Assembly: GCA_040756415.1 (NCBI GenBank)
Contig: JBFLYZ010000075.1
Location: 1-16,002 of the forward strand
Direction of reading: 5' to 3'
From: JBFLYZ01 sp040756415
Lineage (GTDB): Bacteria > Bacteroidota > Bacteroidia > JADZBD01
DNA: 16,002 bases
Each line of letters opens with the position of its first letter. The stretch's first letter is position 1. Below are positions 15,101-16,002 of the stretch, piece after piece. The notes beneath the pieces were generated by a model that saw nothing but the letters and a program-made list of their open reading frames with translations, made no database searches and had not been told where the DNA came from. Made by a program: the position numbers and the translations under genes.

Positions 15101-15656
15101 GGCTGCGCAGCACGCGCATGCCCCTTCCCCCACCGCCTGCCGCGGCCTTGAGCATGAGGGGAAAGCCTATGCGCAGGGCCTCTTCCAGGGCTATCTTGAT
15201 ATTCTTAAGCTCTTTGGCCGAGCTCTCGATGATGGGAATGCCGTTCTCTTTGGCGATCTTCTTGGCCGATATCTTATCGCCCAGGGCCAGCATCACCCCG
15301 GGGTCGGGGCCGATGAAGATGATGCCGTTCTCCCTGCACTGCCGGGCGAACCCGGCATTTTCGGATAGGAAGCCGTAGCCGGGGTGTATGGCGTCCACCT
15401 TCTTCTTTTTGGCGATGTGGATGATCTCATCGATGTGCAGGTAAGGCTTGAGGGCCTCGTCATCGCGGCCCACCTGGTACGACTCATCGGCCTTGTAGCG
15501 GTGCTGCGAGTAGCGGTCCTCATAGGTGTAAATGGCAACGGTCTTCAGGCCCAGCTCGAAGCAGGCGCGGAAAACACGGATAGCGATCTCGCCACGGTTG
15601 GCGACAAGCACTTTTTTGATCTGCATGGTACGCGGAAAAGGATTTTGGTTAGACAT
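12171..15656 (-). CDS. pyc: Pyruvate carboxylase (biotin-dependent, single-chain)
   Basis: This 1161-residue multifunctional enzyme carboxylates pyruvate to oxaloacetate using ATP and bicarbonate, refilling the TCA cycle and feeding gluconeogenesis in the cytoplasm. The biotin carboxylase domain comes first (about 14-460), with VLVANRGEIAIRVFRA, the ATP-grasp loop KAAAGGGGRGMRV (170-182) and EVNPRIQVEHT (300-310). The carboxyltransferase domain (about 540-830) has YTDTTIRDGHQS with metal ligand Asp547, GGATFDVCMRFLYENPW (588-604), the lysine expected to be carbamylated at Lys722 (AIKDMAGLLKP) and the His cluster HLHTHDTSS (749-757). The C-terminal carboxyl-carrier domain carries biotinyl Lys1127 in EAMKMET. 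Length and order match full-length Pyc, with no breaks. The start is uncertain: ATG 15656 gives ten extra residues, while ATG 15626 (MQIKKVLVANRG) matches the usual family N-terminus and leaves a longer leader after the -7 element at 15671-15678. Confidence 0.97.
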   Translation of the reverse strand: MSNQNPFPRTMQIKKVLVANRGEIAIRVFRACFELGLKTVAIYTYEDRYSQHRYKADESYQVGRDDEALKPYLHIDEIIHIAKKKKVDAIHPGYGFLSENAGFARQCRENGIIFIGPDPGVMLALGDKISAKKIAKENGIPIIESSAKELKNIKIALEEALRIGFPLMLKAAAGGGGRGMRVLRSREDLEKVFDEARREAKNAFGDDTVFLEKFVENPKHIEVQIAADNHGNMVHLFERDCSVQRRYQKVVEVAPSFGLAEEVRKKLYDYALRICRAVNYNNVGTVEFLVDEQQRIYFIEVNPRIQVEHTVTEMVTGIDLVKTQIFVAGGYKLSDTQIKVPSQEAIRTNGYAIQCRITTEDPENDFKPDYGTVITYRSPGGFGIRLDAGSIYQGATISPFFDSMLVKISAHSRTLDGACRKMHRALQEFRIRGVKTNIPFLENIINNKDFHDGKATVSFIEKNKELFVFRKGLDRATRIVKFLGDTIVNGNPDVKAADKNRKFPKPLVPDFDPYASYPGGTKDLLNKLGPEKFCKWLRKEEKIHYTDTTIRDGHQSLLATRMRTYDMLRVAESFARNHPQVFSMEVWGGATFDVCMRFLYENPWRRLDELRKSIPNILLQMLIRGSNAVGYTAYPDNLVEKFIEKSWEHGIDVFRVFDSLNWLKAMEPSIRAIRKKTGGIAEVAMCYTGDIQDKSRTKYNLKYYLRLAKDIENSGAHILAIKDMAGLLKPYAAYELISALKEEVKIPIHLHTHDTSSLQSAMYLKAIEAGVDVVDVALGGLSGLTSQPNFNSIVEMMKFHKRENKFDIASLNKFSNYWEDVREYYYPFESGLKASTAEVYYHEMPGGQYSNLVQQAAGLGVGEKFEEIKDTYRDVNQLFGDIVKVTPSSKVVGDMTLFMISNGMKAKDVLEKGESLSFPESVQGFFRGDLGQPPGGFPRQLQKLVLKDKKPYTTRPNAQLEPVDFDKEFGEFKKKFKESDLGRPLDITDFLSYKMYPKVFEDTFKKWTEYGFVSRIPTKNFFYGMELNEETIINFAPGKSIIVRLLSVGPPKENGMRTVFFKVNGQTRNIEVLDRSLNIRKEENQKAESGNPKHVGAPLQGMLSKIFVKKGQAVKKNEPLFVIEAMKMETTVTAPMDVEVKNIYLKEGIRVNTDDLVVALS

Positions 15657-15670
15657 GGCCCCTGGCGCGG

Positions 15671-15678
15671 CAAAAGTA
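15671..15678 (-). promoter_or_regulatory. -7 element (TACTTTTG) for pyc
   Basis: The minus strand reads TACTTTTG, a full match to TAnnTTTG, 14 bp before the ATG at 15656. A TTTG lies 26 bp further upstream, longer than the usual 19-21 bp spacer, so the -33 element is doubtful. The implied transcript start near 15665 gives a leader of under 15 bases for the upstream ATG but about 40 for the ATG at 15626. Confidence 0.45.
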
Positions 15679-16002
15679 GAGGGATTTTAAAAGTGCTTCG
15701 GGAACAAATAGATAACAAAATATTAACGTGGGCCTAGAGCAGGAAAATTAAGGCCAGGAGGGCTTATTTAACCGCCAGAGCTAACAGCGGAAAAAATTCA
15801 AGCAGGCTTATCCCCAAAAAGTTAAGGGCTGGTGCGGTTTTGCGATACTGGATTACTGCCGTGATCCTTAAGGGCAGCCTAAAACAAAGCCCTTTCGGAC
15901 GCTCCGCGTCCTATGGTCTTTTTGATTTCTCCGCTTATGAAAGCCTGGATTATCTGTCAGACTGGATTATCCCGCTAAAGCGGGATGATCCGAAGGGGCG
16001 GC
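15679..16002. other. Right-edge non-coding region with clustered hairpins and short repeats
   Basis: No gene is supported here. Structures seen are CTGCC/GGCAG around CCTTAAGG (15856-15877), GGACGC-TCC-GCGTCC (15897-15911) and the long hairpin at 15964-15991. CTGGATTA occurs three times (15848, 15945, 15962), extended to CTGGATTATC in the last two, and TTAAGGGC twice (15822, 15868). The density of palindromes resembles dispersed intergenic repeat elements of this phylum. The region continues past the window edge. Confidence 0.5.
15964..15991. repeat. 12-bp hairpin at the window edge
   Basis: GGATTATCCCGC (15964-15975), loop TAAA and GCGGGATGATCC (15980-15991) pair over 12 positions, the only non-Watson-Crick pair being a U-G wobble when read as plus-strand RNA. 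No T-run follows on either strand within the window, so it is not a classic terminator. It may be part of a repeated intergenic element or a transcript-end structure for a gene outside the window. Confidence 0.55.

Noticed and set aside
14304..15368. Rightward 354-codon frame opposite pyc
   Set aside because: It lies wholly inside the biotin carboxylase coding region on the other strand, has no recognisable motif, and has the same shadow composition. The frame at 12375-13316 is rejected for the same reason.

Overview
The window looks like a chromosomal stretch from a member of the Bacteroidota, possibly a Chitinophagales- or Sphingobacteriales-like lineage (the rank below phylum is inference). 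The evidence is a type IX secretion (T9SS) C-terminal sorting domain, several TAnnTTTG -7 promoter elements with one full TTTG-N21-TAnnTTTG promoter, the general absence of Shine-Dalgarno sequences, and a bacterial alpha-2-macroglobulin of the Bacteroidota type. The DNA is moderately GC-rich with strong CTG/GAG codon use, which produces many long false antisense frames. I see no CRISPR array, tRNA, rRNA, phage gene or transposase.

Layout. Bases 1-270 are non-coding and end in a terminator hairpin for the leftward gene at 271-1209, a secreted T9SS cargo protein. A divergent promoter region separates it from a rightward, tightly spaced cluster: a small four-helix membrane protein (1321-1725), an AlkD-type DNA alkylation repair protein (1748-2314) and an SPL-family radical SAM protein (2321-3223). 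A 365-base gap follows, holding the best promoter in the window and a long structured leader. It feeds the dominant gene, a 1870-residue alpha-2-macroglobulin with an intact thioester motif (3589-9201). A perfect 13-bp hairpin ends it and probably also serves the convergent gene at 9310-10065, an unrecognised exported protein. Divergent from that is a short J-domain protein with a membrane-embedded C-terminus (10123-10650). A patch of degenerate 9-bp repeats in inverted orientation lies between it and a leftward pair: full-length pyruvate carboxylase (12171-15656) followed by an MFS/GPH-type cation symporter (10778-12121). The right edge (15657-16002) is non-coding and unusually rich in small hairpins and short direct repeats.

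How the genes may work together. Most are housekeeping or envelope functions: anaplerosis (pyruvate carboxylase) with solute uptake (MFS), envelope defence (alpha-2-macroglobulin), surface secretion (T9SS cargo) and DNA repair (AlkD-like with the SPL-like radical SAM). No clear undescribed multi-gene system is visible. The observations most worth a second look are the AlkD/radical SAM pair, the structured leader and the Cys-bounded Tyr/Asp-rich loop of the macroglobulin, the macroglobulin's lack of an adjacent pbpC, and the two intergenic repeat patches.
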